NCBI GenBank assembly: GCA_019843655.1
Contig: JACDQD010000103.1
Span: 5,208,001-5,272,000, forward strand
Direction: 5' to 3'
DNA length: 64,000 nt
Source: Lethocerus indicus
Taxonomy: Eukaryota > Arthropoda > Insecta > Hemiptera > Belostomatidae
Part shown: piece by piece, positions 41,909-52,017 of the stretch
Layout of the letters: each line of letters opens with the position of its first letter
Position numbering within the stretch: the stretch's first letter is position 1
Notes under the pieces: model-generated
The model's input: the letters and a program-made list of their open reading frames with translations, nothing else
Databases searched by the model: none
What the model was told of the DNA's origin: nothing
Position numbers and translations under genes: made by a program

Positions 41909-42024
41909 GACGGGCGTGGTCTGAGTGCCTAATCGCAAGGTCCGCCCAACCCGGTCTACGCATATATATAACGGCAGCGCTAAGGGCCTGACTGTAGTTC
42001 AGTGCCAACAGGGAACAGATCAAC
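41909..42024 (+). promoter_or_regulatory. Promoter and 5' UTR of gene 4
   Basis: GGGCGTGGTC at 41912-41921, TAATCGCAAGG and CCGCCCAACCC across 41930-41953, TATATATAA near 41963-41971 and initiator GTAGTTCAGTG at 41995-42003. The promoter is well preserved although the coding exon is wrecked. Confidence 0.82.
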
Positions 42025-42939
42025 ATGGTTTACAAGGTAGTCGAACAACACATTTCCAGTAATTATTGAATATAATCGATCAGAATTGTTTAAAACTATT
42101 AGTTCAGAAACACTAATGAAATTACATATTCGGTCGTTACATAACATACATCACTAACTACATTTATCTATTTTAGTGTGTCGTCTTGGCCGCTTTGGTG
42201 GCTGTCGCCAGGGCAGGGTGATCGGTGCAGGCTTTGGGGCAGGGTGAGCGCGTCGAGTCCGCTGGCCCTGCGGCCCAGCCCCAGCCCACCGTGCTTACCG
42301 GCTACGCCCGGAGATCTGCCGCCGTCGCATCTGGCCCATGCCCGCCGTCGCCGTCGTAGCCCCCGCTGTCCCTGTCTGCCGGTAGTGCGCCCCGCGTAGA
42401 TTGGTTACGTTGATTGTAAGGTATTCGTTGCGTCCATGCCGCCAAGCCATCCCGACGCCATCGCCAAGACGTAGTCGCCGATGAGTTACGACGAGATGTA
42501 CCCAACCCCAGCCTACAGCTACGCCTACGTCCAGACGCCTTACCGGTGACTCCAAGAAACCTCTGCAACGGAGACGTTGTCCAGGGCAGCTACAGCTTGT
42601 TGAACCTGATACGCCGCACTGTCAGAGTTACACCGCCGACTCCGTCAACGGATTCAACGCCGTAGTCCACAAGGAGCTCGTGCCGCCGTCAAGGCCTTTC
42701 AGGCCGTTGTTGCCGAATAGCCCGCGCCATTCCGTTGAGTTGTCGCCCCGCCCCCGTCCGATCGCTAGGGTATGCCGCTCCGCTGGCCGCTCGCGCCTGG
42801 CCTGCTGCCCCGCCGTCGCTAGTCGCTGCTCCCTGGCCTACGCCGCTCCTGCCATCGCCAAGACCGTCGTCGCCGCCCCGCTCTTGCTGCTCACACTTAT
42901 GCCGCCCCTGCCCTCGCCGCTCACACTTACCTCCACTAA
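42025..42939 (+). pseudogene. Disrupted RR-2 cuticular protein, CPR gene 4
   Basis: A full-length family copy by position: exon 1 42025-42036 (MVYK), 140-bp intron 42037-42176 (acceptor TTTTAG), exon 2 from 42177 to an expected stop at 42937-42939 after CTCCAC. Exon 2 opens with TGT (Cys) where other members have Phe or Leu. The frame is lost at about 42218, where AGGGCAGGGTGATCGG lacks one base and creates a TGA. Many further small indels follow, so RR-2 can be followed only in pieces: YSYAY near 42520, a damaged TGDSK near 42545, and [14 protein letters not shown] near 42630-42675. Promoter, splice sites, 3' hairpin and AATAAA are all intact. This combination suits either a recent pseudogene or a badly polished copy of a working gene. 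Gene 4 is convergent with gene 5 and pairs with gene 6 in the duplicated inverted unit. Confidence 0.85.
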
Positions 42940-42972
42940 AACATTCCTCGATAAACCGAGTTTAACTCCATA

Positions 42973-43003
42973 GTCACTGTGTGACATTATTTATTTTAAT
43001 AAA
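42973..43003 (+). terminator. 3' UTR hairpin and AATAAA of gene 4
   Basis: GTCAC-tgt-GTGAC stem at 42973-42985, a 12-nt gap containing TTATTTATT, then AATAAA at 42998-43003. Confidence 0.8.
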
Positions 43004-44279
43004 TTGTTATTTCAGCATACGTTGTGTTTTCTCTAAATGCCAGTATTACAAAGAGGCTTTTCCTAAAACTTGTCAAGAAGCATGTATTCCTGTTTAATTG
43101 TATTCCTTTTTCCTGCCTAAAATTAGATCTTGTCATTAATCAGCAATCGTCGTAATGGTTATGATTCTGATTTTGCATACCTTCTATGTGACAGTAATTA
43201 TCTCCAGTTTTGATGCATATGTCTTCTTAGACGACAACATTGCTTCCATTCTTTCCTTTATGCCCATGCTCCTTCGCTTCTTTTAATGAGTTCATATAAG
43301 CAGTCCAATATCCCTCTAAAAATATTATATACTGTACAAGTATCATTACAAACTTCGTTTTCAGAACATTTTATTCAAACTACAATTCTATTTTTATAGA
43401 TTCTGTTATGTAGAGATTAAGAGAATTAGGGCGTATCAAGACAATCGACAATGCTTTTCGACCCACGAACTGTACTTCTGAATCTTCTATTTTTATGTGC
43501 ATTATAACTTATGTTAATAGTTTTGAATACATGTTTTGTGGTCTCCGAGGGGGTGAAATACCTTACTGTAAACGTGAAGAAAGATATGACAGAAGACAGT
43601 ACAAGTGAAATAAGTTACAGTACAAACAAGGTGCCCTACAAGCATCCAACGTACCAAAGTGACACACTGCTACTGAAGATGGCGAGCAGCCGAAACGGGT
43701 CTAGCAACAGACCAAACCAACGAGACGAGACAGATGAACACGAAATCTACTTATATTAATCAAATCGTGGGTCAGTGAATAAATTGAAAATATTGTTTGA
43801 AAACAATGTTTGGAACTGAAAGGAGGGACTGAATTCAATAGCTTACTGATTATAAGATAACCTGATTACCACATACCCATTTTATAATATAACGTGGTAT
43901 TTTAACTACTGAACAACGAACACAGTAATATTTTGGAAAATATCCGGATAAATCATCAAAAATATGAAATTAACTTACTTCTATATATTTCAATAGTAAG
44001 AAAATATCAGTCAAAATAGAAACAATAAAAAGTTGAAATAATTAAAAAAAAACTCATAAGTATGAGAAAGATAATAGAGTATGTATATGAAATCAAAACA
44101 TATTTCTCCAACAGTATGAATTATTTCAAATTATTTTAAGGTTGATCCAGAATCATTACATCGCAAAATGTACTAACGGGGAGGCAGTGCGAATTCCATA
44201 GCATGAAAGGAATGTGTATTCTATAAGGAGGGAAAATATTGGCTCAAACAAATGACTACAAGATATGCGTGGATAAAAA
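43004..44279. other. Spacer between the convergent genes 4 and 5
   Basis: AT-rich. It contains the dispersed repeat copy B at 43670-43713 in a moderately GC-rich patch (about 43540-43750). The plus-strand frame across 43511-43759 has no recognised domain. The last 200 bp (about 44060-44279) resemble the DNA beyond gene 7 (about 48620-48798). Confidence 0.55.
43670..43713 (+). repeat. Dispersed repeat, copy B
   Basis: Similar by eye to 33769-33811, sharing CTACTGAAGATGGCG / CTAATGAAGATGGCG, the following CAGCC and AAAC, and AGCAA. Element class unknown. Confidence 0.45.
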
Positions 44280-44310
44280 TTTATTATAATAAATAGTGTC
44301 ACTTGGTGAC
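44280..44310 (-). terminator. 3' UTR hairpin and AATAAA of gene 5
   Basis: Minus strand: TGTCAC-caa-GTGACA stem with its 5-bp core at 44298-44310, 12-nt gap containing TATTTATT, AATAAA at 44280-44285. Confidence 0.8.
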
Positions 44311-44348
44311 AGTAGTAATTATTTTAAACAGATGTAAGGACACCCGAC

Positions 44349-45223
44349 TTAGTGGATGTATGTGTGGGCGGCGAGGGCGGGGGCGGCATAAGTGTGAGCA
44401 GCAAGAGCGGGGGCAGCGACGACGGTCTTGGCGATGGCAGGAGCGGCGTAGGCCAGGGGAGCAGCGACCCTAGCGACGGCGGGGGCAGCATAGGCCAGCG
44501 GAGCGGCGACCCTAGCGACGGCGGGGGCGGCGACAATGGTCTTAGCGATGGCGGGTGCGGCTACAACGGCCTTGGCGACGAGAGGCTCCTTGTGGACGAC
44601 GGCGTTAAATCCGTTGACGGGATCGGCGGTGTACTCGACGGTGCGGCGGGTGCCGTCGGGTTCGGTCAAGCTGTAGCTGCCCTGGACAACGTCTCCGTTG
44701 CGAGTTTCGTGCTGGTTCTTGGAGTCGCCGGTGAGGGCGTCCTGGACATCGTAGGCGTAGCTGTACTGGGGTTGGGGTCGTACTCATCGGCGACTACGGT
44801 CTTGGCGATGGCGGCAGGGCTGGCGGCGTAGGGGGCGGCAACCTTAGCGATGGCGGCTAGGGGCGCCTCTAGCGTAAGCGGGGGCGGCTACGAAGCGTCT
44901 AGCGTAAGGCGGCTACGGCGCGGGCGCAGCGTACTATACGGGCGGGCGGCAGGTAGGGCGTAGCGGGCCCAGCGGCGGCGTATGCCAGGCGTGGCGGTGT
45001 GGGCCAGAGCAGAGAGCACGAGGCGAGGGAGCAGCACGGCCGGGGCACCCATTACCCTGCCCTCCTGCCCTAGCGACGGCCACTTCCTAGCGACGCGAAA
45101 GATGAGAAACTGAAACAGACACGATAATGTTTATGGCACTATTCTGTTTTAACTAGAAATTAAAATAGTGAAACACTTATTTTGAATAATTAAGAATTTG
45201 TTCTTGGCTACCTTGAAGGCCAT
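44349..45223 (-). pseudogene. Disrupted RR-2 cuticular protein, CPR gene 5
   Basis: Exon 1 is 45212-45223 (MAFK). A 102-bp phase-0 intron (45110-45211, acceptor TTTCAG) follows, then exon 2 from 45109 to a stop at 44349-44351 after AHTYIH. The C-terminal half is one clean frame: from about 44767 to the stop it reads through the RR-2 core ([31 protein letters not shown]) and AAPA repeats. At 44768-44772 a run that is five C in intact paralogues is four, breaking the frame between YDPN and QYSY. The 5' half (about 44800-45109) is more damaged: the signal-peptide region is rearranged and lacks a clean LVAVARAG, and the Ala/Pro repeats have several indels. Promoter, splice sites, hairpin and AATAAA are intact. 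It is convergent with gene 4, divergent from gene 6, and most like gene 7. It may be a pseudogene or a consensus-error artefact. Confidence 0.85.
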
Positions 45224-45337
45224 GTTTTCGATTTCCAAGTTGGCACTGAACTACGGACTGGCCCTTGCCGCGGCATCATATATATGCGAAAACATGGGTT
45301 GGGCAGTCCTGGCGATTAGGCACTTCGGCCACGCCCC
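45224..45337 (-). promoter_or_regulatory. Promoter and 5' UTR of gene 5
   Basis: Minus strand: GGGCGTGGCC at 45328-45337, TAATCGCCAGGACTGCCC across about 45301-45318 (the CAAGGTC box is altered here), TATATATG near 45277-45285 and initiator GTAGTTCAGTG at 45244-45254. Confidence 0.8.
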
Positions 45338-45682
45338 CATCTTGTGTATAACTATAGCTTGTTGCGAGATTTTATTGGTGTCTATCATTGTAGAACACCC
45401 AGTTCTACTATGAAGAAATATTTGGTAATGAAGTGCTATCAGAAAATTCAATTAAAACTTTGTTCAATGTCATCGTGTAAACGATAATTCCTTACATAAA
45501 CCAGAAAACAGAATCCTGGCTGTACAGGACTTATGTTTATTAAATGTATTTATTTTGAAAATTGACTAATGTAATTATACTATAGATACTATGCAAACGT
45601 AGTATTATTGTACGATGGTTTCCTTCTTATAAAAAATCTGAAAATCATATATAATGTTATAAAACATGAACTGCTTATATAC

Positions 45683-45750
<68 letters not shown>

Positions 45751-45961
45751 CCCAATTATCTGCGTCATTATATTTTATTAACAGCAATTTAAATAATTTA
45801 TTTATATCCATCTCAATATTAAGGACCACGCTTAAATTATTTTATGTTGTACGAAAATATAAAAAAATAAATTAGGAGAAAAGAAGTGTAACAGTCTATA
45901 GGTGACCTAAATAAAATTACGGAATAACTCCATGAGTTAGGTTGGATACACCGGTGTGGAG
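45338..45961. other. Divergent intergenic region between genes 5 and 6
   Basis: About 620 bp between head-to-head promoters, mostly AT-rich with a (TA)n tract at 45685-45746. No gene. Confidence 0.7.
45685..45746. repeat. (TA)n microsatellite
   Basis: About 31 uninterrupted AT units between the divergent promoters of genes 5 and 6. The Ile/Tyr frames on both strands come from the repeat. Confidence 0.96.
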
Positions 45962-46079
45962 GGGGGCGTGGTCGAAATGACTAGTCGCAAGGTTTACCCA
46001 ACCCAGTCTTTCGCGTATGTATATAAGGCATCTGGCAAGGGCTGATTGGTAGTTCAGTGCCGAATTGGAAACCAAGAAG
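45962..46079 (+). promoter_or_regulatory. Promoter and 5' UTR of gene 6
   Basis: GGGCGTGGTC at 45964-45973, TAGTCGCAAGGTTTACCC with CAACCCAGTC across 45982-46008, TATATAAG at 46020-46027, initiator GTAGTTCAGTG near 46049-46059. Confidence 0.85.
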
Positions 46080-47168
46080 ATGGCCTACAAGGTAATAGCT
46101 GCAATGATCTACCAGTTTGTTTATACGTACCGTTTTTTCAGTGAATAACTTAGCAAATTCAATGGTTTATTGAGAGTAGTGTAATTATATACTTGCCAAG
46201 GACCTAACCACTAGGGATAATAAAAGAATAGACATTAATCATCAAATCTTGTGAATGTGAAAGTGGTCGCTCTATGTGAGGCAACTAAAACTCTATTTCG
46301 GAGTATTAGACATTAGAATTTCTCTCCAGTAAACACATCAAATGAAATTAATCACCGTCAGTGTGTGTGGAAGTGAATTAACAGTTGTCGACACTGAAAT
46401 TACGGGGTTTTATGCACTTCTAAATTTCTTTATTCCCAAAATACAATTCTGTTTTAGTTTGTCGTCCTCGCCGCTTTGGTGGCAGTCGCCAGGGCAGGAG
46501 TGATCGGTGCCCCGGCCGTGCTGGCCCCGGGTGCTCCCTCGCCCACACCGCCTACGCCGCCCCTGGCCCACGCCGCATACGCCGCCCCTGGCCCACGCCG
46601 CATACGCCGCCCCGGCCGCCCGTGCCTACGCTGCTCCCGCCGTCGTAGCCGCCCCGCCATCGCTAAGGTTGCCGCTCCCCTTGCCTACGCCGCACCCGCC
46701 GCCATCGCCAAGACCGTAGTCGCCGATGAGTACGACCCCAACCCCCAGTACAGCTACGCCTACGATGTCCAGGACGCCCTCACCGGCGACTCCAAGAACC
46801 AGCACGAAACTCGCAACGGAGACGTTGTCCAGGGCAGCTACAGCTTGACCGAACCCGACGGCACCCGCCGCACCGTCGAGTACACCGCCGATCCCGTCAA
46901 CGGATTTAACGCCGTCGTCCACAAGGAGCCCCTCGTCGCCAAGGCCGTTGTAGCCGCACCCGCCATCGCTAAGACCATTGTCGCCGCCCCGCCGTCGCTA
47001 GGGTCGCCGCTCCTGGCCTATGCTGCGCCGTCGCTAGGGTCGCCGCTCCCCTGGCCTACGCCGCTCCTGCCATCGCCAAGACCGTCGTCGCCGCCCCGCT
47101 CTTGCTGCTCACACTTTATGCTGCCCCCCCCCCGCCCTCTCCGCCCACACCTACATCCACTAAGTTGA
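46080..47168 (+). CDS. RR-2 cuticular protein, CPR gene 6, with local frame slips
   Basis: Exon 1 46080-46091 (MAYK), 366-bp phase-0 intron (46092-46457, acceptor TTTTAG), exon 2 from 46458. Read as it stands it is one open frame of 240 aa ending at 47168. The signal peptide [13 protein letters not shown] and [14 protein letters not shown] are correct. The Ala/Pro region then leaves and re-enters the family frame: about 46535-46565 is offset, LAHAAYAAP returns, and about 46590-46652 is again offset (Arg-rich). Each slip matches one or two C missing from a C-run. RR-2 is intact and in frame ([19 protein letters not shown] to [11 protein letters not shown], about 46728-46930). After about 46988 another missing C moves the tail into Ser/Pro-rich sequence; the family frame would end AHTYIH with stop at 47161-47163. 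Probably a functional gene with consensus errors, less likely a young pseudogene. Convergent with gene 7. Confidence 0.87.
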
Positions 47169-47201
47169 GAGTCCTTACATCTGTCTAAAACAATTACTAT
47201 T

Positions 47202-47232
47202 GTCACCATGTGACACTATTTATTACAATAAA
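47202..47232 (+). terminator. 3' UTR hairpin and AATAAA of gene 6
   Basis: GTCAC-cat-GTGAC core stem at 47202-47214 (6 bp counting the flanking T-A pair), 12-nt gap with TATTTATT, AATAAA at 47227-47232. The downstream GCATATCTTGTGT is shared with gene 4 and, inverted, with genes 5 and 7, and looks like a GT-rich downstream element. Confidence 0.82.
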
Positions 47233-48798
47233 TTTTTATCGTCGCATATCTTGTGTAATCATCTGTTAGAACTAATATTTTCCTTCAACGATGTATGAAT
47301 TATTTTGTATGGGCTCCTTACAGCCTGGATATTGCTTTTGTCTTTCGAAGTGATGATACACACTCAACGTTATTTGAAACCTTTCGTGCGGTTGGCGGAA
47401 TATATATGAAATTCATATACGGCTTCTATTTCCGTTGTTTTTTAAAATATTTATAAATTTATTTCAACTCGTCATATTATCTGCGATGACTGGTGCTTCT
47501 TTAGTAATGGAAATCATTAGGATTATGTGAATTCCATATGATAATTTATCCGGAATAAAAAAATATTTTAATCCAAATTTCTTATTTGGTCAAAACAATG
47601 CTATGTTTGATGTTCACTACGTAGTATCTGTTATTTATAACATTCGTATTTGGTAATGACGAACATATCTTGTTAAACAATAAGATATTGGAATCAACCT
47701 GTCTTTTCATATACATACGTTTAATTAATTACAAAATGTACATCGAAAGCACGACTTGACTTAATTTAATTTCGTCAGTTATTATAATAACAGCTTCAGT
47801 GCGTATTAAGAGCATGAACTAGAAGTAGAAGTAGTCTTCCCGTGAATCGAAATAGAAATAGGAATTTTCATATAGTAGTGATAAGAAAGAAGCGGTGACG
47901 TCGTGCCCAATATGCGCCAAATGTTGCTATTCCATCTAGCTTCGTGACAATCTGAAATGAACTTTGTATATACATATTTAGAATTGTTCAGGACAATGTT
48001 TTTAAATATATACATTTTCGATTATTACACACACGTCTGAAAATAAGAATGGAAAATATTTATCTTGATAACTGAATATTTAACTAGTTCACACATGGTA
48101 ACTACAACATCTTGGTAACTAGTTCACACTTCCCAGCCAGAGAATAGTTGAAAGTTAATTCAAAAATGTAACTGGAAAATTAAGAACGAAAATAAAGAAA
48201 AATCATATATAACTTCAGCACATTCTGGTCATTCCGAAAAAAGTGTAAGCAACAAGGATTTGAATGCTATACATATACTAGTGTAAACAAAACAACGTAA
48301 ATGAAACAAACAAGTATCAGAAAACACGTACGTGAAAATAAACGTACACTGTTTTCGCAGTATAGTCAGAATAAGTTTAAGCGATGTTATGAAGCCGATG
48401 AGCGATTGGTAAGATCGTCTCAAGGAATGAGGTTGCGTGTTACAACATAAATTTGAGGCATGCTGTTACTACTACTCCCGATTGGCGAGAGATGAGGACG
48501 GAAGAAGCGGATGAGAGGAATAGTGCTGACAAATCTACAAGGATTTATCACCCGTCATACCGACCTATACCACGGTTCATCAAGGTTTATAGGGAGGGCC
48601 CCTAGAGAGGGCACGAAAGTATGAGAACGATAACAGAGAATGTATGTGATTTCATATACCACCGCTAGATAGATTTCAAATAATATTGGCTCATCATCAC
48701 TTCCAACGATGAAAGTAAGGAGTCAGCATCAAAAAATTCATAGACAGTTGCAGGATATTGGCTCAAACAAATGATTACAAGATATGCGTGGATAAAAA
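47233..48798. other. Spacer between the convergent genes 6 and 7
   Basis: AT-rich, no coding sequence recognised. About 48620-48798 resembles the DNA beyond gene 5. Confidence 0.6.
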
Positions 48799-48829
48799 TT
48801 TATTATAATAAATAGTGTCACATGGTGAC
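48799..48829 (-). terminator. 3' UTR hairpin and AATAAA of gene 7
   Basis: Minus strand: GTCAC-cat-GTGAC core at 48817-48829, 12-nt gap with TATTTATT, AATAAA at 48799-48804. Nearly identical to gene 6 and, apart from the loop, to gene 5. Confidence 0.82.
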
Positions 48830-48867
48830 AATAGAAATTGTTTTAAACAGATGTAAGGACTCTCGAC

Positions 48868-49724
48868 TTAGTGGATGTAGGTGTGGGCGGCAAGGGCAGG
48901 GGCGGCATAAGTGTGAGCAGCAAGAGCGGGGGCAGCGACGACGGTCTTGGCGATGGCAGGAGCGGCGTAGGCCAGGGGGCAGCGACTCTAGCGACGGCGG
49001 GGCGGCATAGGTGAGGGCTACCCTACCCTAGCGACGGCGACGGGGCGGCTAACAGGCCTGCGGCGACGAGGGTCCTTTACAGCAACGTCCTGACGGGGTC
49101 GGCAGTGTACTCAACGGTACGGCGGGAACCGTCGGGTTCGGTCAAGCTGTAGCTGCCCTGGACAACGTCTCCGTTGCGAGTTTCATGCTGGTTCTTGGAG
49201 TCACCGGTAAGGGCGTCCTGTACATCGTAGGCGTAGCTATACTGGGGGTTGGGGTCGTACTCGTCGGCGACTACGGTCTTGGCAATGGCGGCGGGTGCGG
49301 CGTAGGCGAGGGGAGCGGCAACCTTAGCGATGGCGGGGGCGGCTACCACGGGGGCGGCAACTCTAGCGTAAGCGGGGGCGGCTACGACGGCGGGCGCAGC
49401 GTAGGCGCGGGCGGCCAGGGGGGCGGCGTATGCGGCGTGGGCCAGGGGGGCGGCGTAGGCGGTGTGGGCGAGGGGAGCACCCGGGGCCAGCACGGCGGGG
49501 GCACCGATCACTCCTGCCCTGGCGACGGCTACCAAAGCGGCGAAGACGACGAACTAATAAACAATTCATATAATTAAAGGTTTCATAAGAATTGAAGGTT
49601 ATATCTACTGAAGGCTATAATCCAATAATTACTCCACAGGTCTGGTGATGACCCACAATTTTACACATTAAATGATAAGTGAGCGTAATTATTTGTGATA
49701 TTTTGATGATACCTTATAGGCCAT
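48868..49724 (-). pseudogene. RR-2 cuticular protein, CPR gene 7, disrupted C-terminal half
   Basis: Exon 1 49713-49724 (MAYK), 159-bp phase-0 intron (49554-49712, acceptor TATTAG), exon 2 from 49553 to the family stop at 48868-48870 after AHTYIH. The 5' two thirds are clean: [23 protein letters not shown] repeats, then RR-2 from [12 protein letters not shown] to [11 protein letters not shown]. At about 49091 the sequence coding NGFNAVVHK in all other copies is replaced by a garbled shorter segment, and the frame stops at 49077-49079. Downstream the family tail ([30 protein letters not shown]) is visible in another frame with more small losses. As read, the product lacks the C-terminal part of the chitin-binding domain. 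Promoter and 3' end are intact. It pairs with gene 5 by flanking sequence. Pseudogene or misassembly; not resolvable here. Confidence 0.86.
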
Positions 49725-49830
49725 GTTGTTCTGTTGCAAGTCGGCACTGAACTACCGATCTACCCTCGCCACTGCCCAATATATACGCGTAAGACTGGGT
49801 TGGGTAGACCTTGTGATTAGACCCCACCCT
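49725..49830 (-). promoter_or_regulatory. Promoter and 5' UTR of gene 7
   Basis: Minus strand: a weak GGTGGGGTC in place of GGGCGTGGTC, TAATCACAAGGTCTACCC with CAACCCAGTC across 49794-49819, TATATA at 49780-49785 and initiator GTAGTTCAGTG at 49745-49755. Confidence 0.8.
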
Positions 49831-50904
49831 GACACAAGTCTCCATCTCACAACCTCTTTTCAGACTGTGTCTGGTATTAGATAATACAAGTTAGGTCAAG
49901 TTTGGAAAGTTCTTCTTCGCCTGTTTCATGTCCTGGGCCCAATACTAAATTGTTAAATTAACTTGTGTATTGTAGTCAGGGCTTTATATCTGGGATTGGA
50001 TAAATGCAGTTAATAGAATTTCGATTACTTCATGGAAGAAGTGAATATAGTTTAGTAATAAATATGGAAGGATATAAAGAATCATTTTTTTGGATTGATG
50101 ACCTAGATCGTTTTCATGGTTTTCTTTGGTACTGTTGAATCCAATTCTGCAACTCTATTCACTATCATTATGGTGCCCCAGAACATACATAATTGTGAAT
50201 CATTAGCAACGAGTAATCTACCATAAAACGTCTTAATCGCTATATAGTGACGTATACTGTGTGAGGTATGTCAGTTAATTGAATGCTCTATTAGCGTCAT
50301 TTTAAGCCTTGAGTATAACTTGTATTTTCGTTATCCCGATATCTTAATATTTATCCTGACATCCATACTGGCAATAAGTTTAAAACATCTTTATATTTAT
50401 TATAATTGTTTTATATGTATGTATTTTATTATTAATGTATTTTACATATTGCAAATATGGTAAATTTAAAACTATCTTCAATCCTTAATTTAAAAATAAA
50501 TTCTTCATTCTTCATTTATGCTGCATTCGATTTTTGCACTCTAAAGTAGCATAAACTAAGGTGTGCGAGATAGCTATCTCCAATTCTATGTTTTCTCTGA
50601 CGTAAGGCCTGTATTGGTCTATTGCCATTAAAGTGCGTTTGTAATTAGGCGGGACAGCTCATTTTCTGTGCATGTTACTACTGTCACCACGAAGTAGTGG
50701 ACTACCTCTTTTAGTGTTCGCTCAATTGAATTGGTAACGAAATACACAAACGTACAGAAGGAAAAAAAGTACAGGTATTGGAAAATATTCGTCATTTAAA
50801 GGTTGACGTAACTATAACTAGCTGTGTGTATAGTAGGGATAGTAAAATATATCATGATATTTTAGCGGTCATAGGTTTTGCATGTATTTCTCCGAATCGG
50901 CCGG

Positions 50905-51035
50905 CTGCCTGTTTGGTAATAACCAACCACACCCCAGCAGAGGCGGTCTGACACTTATTTCGCTCCGAATTACCTCAGCCGTCTCTTTTAGAAAATTCAG
51001 GTCACAATTTGAGTTTATGGTCTTCTTTATACTCC
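50905..51035 (+). promoter_or_regulatory. Distal upstream element of gene 8 (duplicated at gene 9)
   Basis: Matches 54844-54970 by eye: GTTTGGTAATA, GTCTGACACTTA, AATTACCTCAG and AAATTCAGGTCACAATTT occur in the same order with similar spacing. It lies about 1.0 kb before the gene 8 ATG. Retention of order in otherwise diverged AT-rich DNA suggests a constrained enhancer, or simply a recently copied segment. Confidence 0.6.
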
Positions 51036-51380
51036 CATAAGATTTTACTTTTAAACCGCACCAGTAGTTTTAAAGTTTTTTGGTACCAGACTCGATAGCA
51101 TGCATGGAGCAATTGAAACCTTAACAAAAATTGGTAATAAAAAACTCATTGAATGTATAATCTCGTAAATTATAAAAGTATACAATTGTTTTGAGTTTAC
51201 AATCTCTAGGGTAATTATTTACGCACATTAAATGTTCACGTTTAAATAAACAATTGTTTGTGCATTTGTTATTTCATAAGTAATAAGGAATTAGGTTAGG
51301 TTAAATATGAAAATATAACAGATATTGTAGTAACTAATAATCTGAACATATTACGATTAAACACGAATGATAAATTTTTA

Positions 51381-51450
51381 TTCCCCACCGGGATACGAAC
51401 CGCGATCACTACTTTCTTAACCTGTGACATAACTCTCCGATAAATGTCCC
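51381..51450 (-). repeat. Possible tRNA-derived fragment
   Basis: On the minus strand GGTTCGTATCC (51391-51401) is one base from the pol III B box GGTTCGAATCC and is followed by CGGTGGGGA, like a tRNA 3' half. No A box or full cloverleaf can be identified. Confidence 0.35.
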
Positions 51451-51899
51451 TTAAATAACTCTTATTACAGAATTATTTTTGTTTATTAGAACATACATTT
51501 TAATTTTACGAATTTTCTCGATATTATATCCAAATTTAAATAGTATAAATTAGGGTTTTCGTATATCGCACAGTCAGATTTGGATCTCACTGTCGAATTT
51601 TTGTCAGTTTTCGTTATTAGGTTTCTTTAGGTAATAAGTAGTCAGTACATTTTACTGACAGAAAAAGAAGAAGTAATAACGATATTACTCCATTTTTTAT
51701 CTTTATCTTCATAAATAGATTCGATAAGCTTTATATTTTTTACCTCATATTAATATAACTGCATTAAGGAAGATATATTAATGCAGCAAATATTAAATTA
51801 ACATAATGAAATAATATGAAAAATATACCATTATATTAATGATTTAGGATTGTGAAGCGAAAATGTCATGTTATAGATTTTGGAGGTGGAAGTAGCCGG

Positions 51900-52017
51900 G
51901 TAACCCGGCACAAGCATGTGGTTAGTCGGGTAGGGCGTGACCCAACTTCACTGTATAAAAGGGGGGGCCGGTGCCTCAATTCAGCACTTCAGTTGAAGCC
52001 AGCAGACAGTTCACGAC
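51900..52017 (+). promoter_or_regulatory. Promoter and 5' UTR of gene 8
   Basis: 51900-51947 is identical to 55666-55713 (gene 9) apart from one base. It contains CCCGGCACAAGC, TGTGGTTAG (a Runt/Lozenge-type core) and GGGCGTGACCC. TATAAAA is at 51954-51960 and initiator TTCAGTT at 51988-51994. Confidence 0.85.

Larger units (their letters stand above)
49831..51895. other. Divergent spacer between genes 7 and 8
   Basis: AT-rich. It contains the distal element at 50905-51035 that is repeated upstream of gene 9, and a tRNA-like fragment at 51381-51450. No coding sequence recognised. Confidence 0.6.

Noticed and set aside
51381..51450. A functional tRNA gene
   Set aside because: Only the T-arm/B-box-like segment is recognisable. 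No acceptor stem pairing, A box or anticodon arm can be placed.
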